Shown: piece after piece, positions 5,480 through 7,282 of the stretch
Layout of the letters: every line of letters starts with the position of its first letter
How positions within the stretch are numbered: position 1 is the first letter of the stretch
Assembly (NCBI GenBank): GCA_945876665.1
Contig: CAMCPC010000059.1
Location: 1-7,282, forward strand
DNA length: 7,282 nucleotides
DNA from: an uncultured Oscillospiraceae bacterium
GTDB lineage: Bacteria > Bacillota > Clostridia > UBA1381
Direction of reading: 5' to 3'
Position numbers and translations under genes: made by a program
The notes under the pieces: model-generated
Told to the model about the DNA's origin: nothing
The model's database searches: none
The model's input: the letters and a program-made list of their open reading frames with translations, nothing else

Positions 5480-7135
5480 ATGAACAAAAAAAGGATTATT
5501 TCTTTAATTCTCGCAGCATTTGTTACACTCGCACCGCTGTCATATTCGCTGGCAGCACCCTCACCTACACCTGATAACTCGACATCAACAGTAACCTCAC
5601 CTGACGGCACCACAAAGACAGTTGATTCAAACGGAGATACGGTTACAAGTCCAAAACCAACCTCAACCACCTCTGCATCTGACGAGGAAGAAACACCATC
5701 TCCCACAGCAACGGCTAAGGCATCTGAAGAAACAGCACAGGCCACACCGGTGCCGCAGCTTGAAGCCGGCATAACAATGGAGGATCCAACTCTTACACCG
5801 CCAAAGGTTTCATACGCGCAGTCAGCGCTGCTCATGGATATGGGATCGGGACGAGTTCTTTACAGCAAGAATCTTGACGACCGTGTTTTCCCTGCAAGCA
5901 CCACAAAGATAATGACCGGAATTCTTGCTCTTGAAATGGGCAACATGGATGACAATGTAACAGCCACATACGAGGCGCTTAAAACGATTACTCTTGAGGA
6001 TTCGCATATGGGTATACTTGCCGGCGAAAACCTTACAATGGACCAGCTTGTAAAGGGTATGCTTGTATACAGCGCAAACGATGCGGCAAATGTAATCGCT
6101 ATTCAGATTGCAGGTTCAATAGACGGCTTTGTTGAGCTTATGAATCAAAAGGCGCAGGAGCTTGGCATGACAGGTACTCATTTTGTAAACCCATGCGGCT
6201 CACATGACGATAACCACTATACAACAGCGCGCGACCTTGCAATACTTTCCAAATACGCAATGAAAAATGAGCAGTTCCGTGAAATAGTAAAGATGCCTAT
6301 TTACAAAATACCTGCTACAAACAAGTACACAAGCGAGCGTATTCTTGTAAATACAAACCTCTTCCTCGGAACATCACGTTCGACCTATTATTACTATCCG
6401 CCCGCAATCGGTATCAAGACAGGTCATACCTCACAGGCAGGCTATTGTCTTGTTTCCGCGGCATCATATAATGACACTGAGCTTCTGGCTATAGTGATGA
6501 ACTGCAAGAACGTTGATACAAAGGAACAGGCATATTCATATCTTGACTCAAAAACGCTTTTTGACTTCGGCTTTGATAACTACACTCATCAGCCGCTTGC
6601 AAAGGTAGGCGATATAGTTTCTGATTCAAAGGTCTATGAAGCAAAGAACGATATGCGCGTTGCGGTTACGGTAGATAATGACGTTTCGGCGCTTATTTCA
6701 AACAAGGAGGGCAGCGCCGACCTTATCAAAACATCGGTAAACATGCCCGAACAGATTGCAGCTCCTATTAAAAAGGGCGACATACTCGGTACTGTGACCT
6801 ACACATATCAGGATGTGCCTGTAGGCGAAGCGAACCTTGTCGCTACAAATGACGTTGAAAGAAACAACCTTCTGCACGTGTTCCACCTTATCTTAAAGGT
6901 TCTGACAAGTCCATTCTTCTTTATTCCTGCAATAATCCTTATTTTGATTATAATGTATGCAAGACAAAGAAAGAAGAAGCTTGAAAGACAGAAGCGTATT
7001 CAGCAGTTAAAGCGCAACAGACAAAGGAGTTACCCCGACAACGAAACAGGCACGCGCACACCGAACCGAAATGCATCACGCACAGAACGCGTTGACCGCG
7101 AAACAAAGGGTTCAAATTCAAGATACAGAAAGTAA
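5480..7135 (+). CDS. Serine-type D-Ala-D-Ala carboxypeptidase (peptidase S11, DacF-like)
   Basis: This enzyme removes the terminal D-alanine from peptidoglycan stem peptides outside the membrane. The 551-residue protein has a signal peptide (about 1-26), a Thr/Ser/Pro/Glu-rich linker (about 27-108), the S11 catalytic domain (about 112-370), a PBP5 C-terminal beta domain (about 371-458), a transmembrane helix (about 471-493) and a strongly basic cytoplasmic tail (495-551). All three catalytic motifs are present: S140-T-T-K143, S198-A-N200 and K313-T-G315. S11 enzymes often run 380-450 residues and end in an amphipathic helix; the extra length is the linker plus a true membrane helix with tail. 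It has its own promoter, diverges from the two-component operon and is followed by a terminator. Family confidence is very high; which dac paralogue it is cannot be told. Confidence 0.96.
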   Translation: MNKKRIISLILAAFVTLAPLSYSLAAPSPTPDNSTSTVTSPDGTTKTVDSNGDTVTSPKPTSTTSASDEEETPSPTATAKASEETAQATPVPQLEAGITMEDPTLTPPKVSYAQSALLMDMGSGRVLYSKNLDDRVFPASTTKIMTGILALEMGNMDDNVTATYEALKTITLEDSHMGILAGENLTMDQLVKGMLVYSANDAANVIAIQIAGSIDGFVELMNQKAQELGMTGTHFVNPCGSHDDNHYTTARDLAILSKYAMKNEQFREIVKMPIYKIPATNKYTSERILVNTNLFLGTSRSTYYYYPPAIGIKTGHTSQAGYCLVSAASYNDTELLAIVMNCKNVDTKEQAYSYLDSKTLFDFGFDNYTHQPLAKVGDIVSDSKVYEAKNDMRVAVTVDNDVSALISNKEGSADLIKTSVNMPEQIAAPIKKGDILGTVTYTYQDVPVGEANLVATNDVERNNLLHVFHLILKVLTSPFFFIPAIILILIIMYARQRKKKLERQKRIQQLKRNRQRSYPDNETGTRTPNRNASRTERVDRETKGSNSRYRK

Positions 7136-7211
7136 AATATAAACCAAAACGGCATGGAGAGGATTCTTCAAGTTTTGTGTAAAATCAAAATGGTGCAGAA
7201 AATAAATATTT

Positions 7212-7242
7212 GAGTGGACGGAATTTGATTCCGTCCGCTTTT
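7212..7242 (+). terminator. Probable intrinsic terminator of the carboxypeptidase gene
   Basis: A stem of 9 Watson-Crick pairs (GGACGGAAT at 7216-7224, ATTCCGTCC at 7228-7236) closes a TTG loop, and the stem extends outward through G-U and A-T pairs into CTTTT. The U-tract is only four residues, so it is weaker than the terminator at 1782-1807. It lies about 75 nt after the stop codon. Confidence 0.7.
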
Positions 7243-7255
7243 ACGTTATCAGAAA

Positions 7256-7280
7256 AATCAGCAATTGTCAATAGCTGATT
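7256..7280. repeat. Inverted repeat at the window edge
   Basis: AATCAGC (7256-7262) and GCTGATT (7274-7280) form 7-bp arms around an 11-nt loop. The window ends two bases later, so I cannot see whether a T-tract follows. It could be a second terminator or part of a regulatory element for the next gene. Confidence 0.35.
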
Positions 7281-7282
7281 CT

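Noticed and set aside
5560..5800. Repetitive Thr/Pro/Ser-rich coding stretch considered as a tandem repeat or recombination tract
   Set aside because: Repeats such as VTSP are short and imperfect; this is an ordinary low-complexity linker between signal peptide and catalytic domain.
5374..5835. Minus-strand frame opposite the carboxypeptidase N-terminus, rich in Val, Gly and Ser
   Set aside because: The composition is the mirror image of the Thr/Pro/Ser linker on the plus strand, and it runs across the carboxypeptidase promoter.
7154..7213. 19-codon plus-strand reading frame (begins MERILQVLCK) between the carboxypeptidase and its terminator
   Set aside because: It has no ribosome binding site and no recognisable composition, and its length is easily reached by chance. 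More likely untranslated 3' region.
1..7282. Defence system, CRISPR array, prophage or transposon
   Set aside because: There are no spaced direct repeats, no transposase or integrase motifs and no nuclease, toxin or phage genes; all six large genes are housekeeping or envelope families.

Overview
The window looks like chromosomal DNA from a low-to-moderate-GC Gram-positive bacterium, most likely a member of the Clostridia (Bacillota). Support comes from strong AGGAGG-type ribosome binding sites, AT-rich intergenic DNA with sigma-A-like promoters, intrinsic terminators, and a membrane-anchored DacF-type D,D-carboxypeptidase beside an OmpR-family two-component system with a GerMN-domain protein. 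I cannot fix the family or genus. No tRNA, rRNA, CRISPR array, transposase or phage gene is visible.

Layout. Positions 1-80 hold two adjacent hairpins: a terminator for an unseen upstream plus-strand gene, and a perfect 34-bp palindrome. A promoter at 114-142 then drives a monocistronic plus-strand gene (172-1773) for a polytopic GT-C (GT39/ArnT-like) glycosyltransferase. It meets a minus-strand operon tail to tail at a shared bidirectional terminator (1782-1807).

The minus-strand operon reads from 5307 down to 1814: a short ComEA-like helix-hairpin-helix protein with an N-terminal membrane anchor, an OmpR/WalR-like response regulator, a WalK/PhoR-like sensor kinase, and a membrane-anchored protein with two GerMN domains. 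The kinase overlaps the regulator gene, and only 16 nt separate kinase and GerMN gene, so these three are probably translationally linked. A 172-nt divergent promoter region (5308-5479) separates the operon from a plus-strand serine D-Ala-D-Ala carboxypeptidase (5480-7135), followed by a probable terminator at 7212-7242.

How the genes may work together (inference). Most products act at or outside the membrane: a carboxypeptidase trims peptidoglycan stem peptides, a GT-C enzyme probably decorates an envelope glycan, and the sensor and GerMN proteins face outward. The order regulator-kinase-GerMN protein parallels mtrA-mtrB-lpqB of Actinobacteria, where the GerMN lipoprotein LpqB modulates the kinase MtrB. 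The regulator's recognition helix is nearly that of Bacillus WalR, and a pair of WalR-like half-sites sits directly upstream of the glycosyltransferase promoter. A local envelope-stress regulon is therefore a reasonable and testable reading. This is the most interesting hypothesis here; the individual genes belong to known families.
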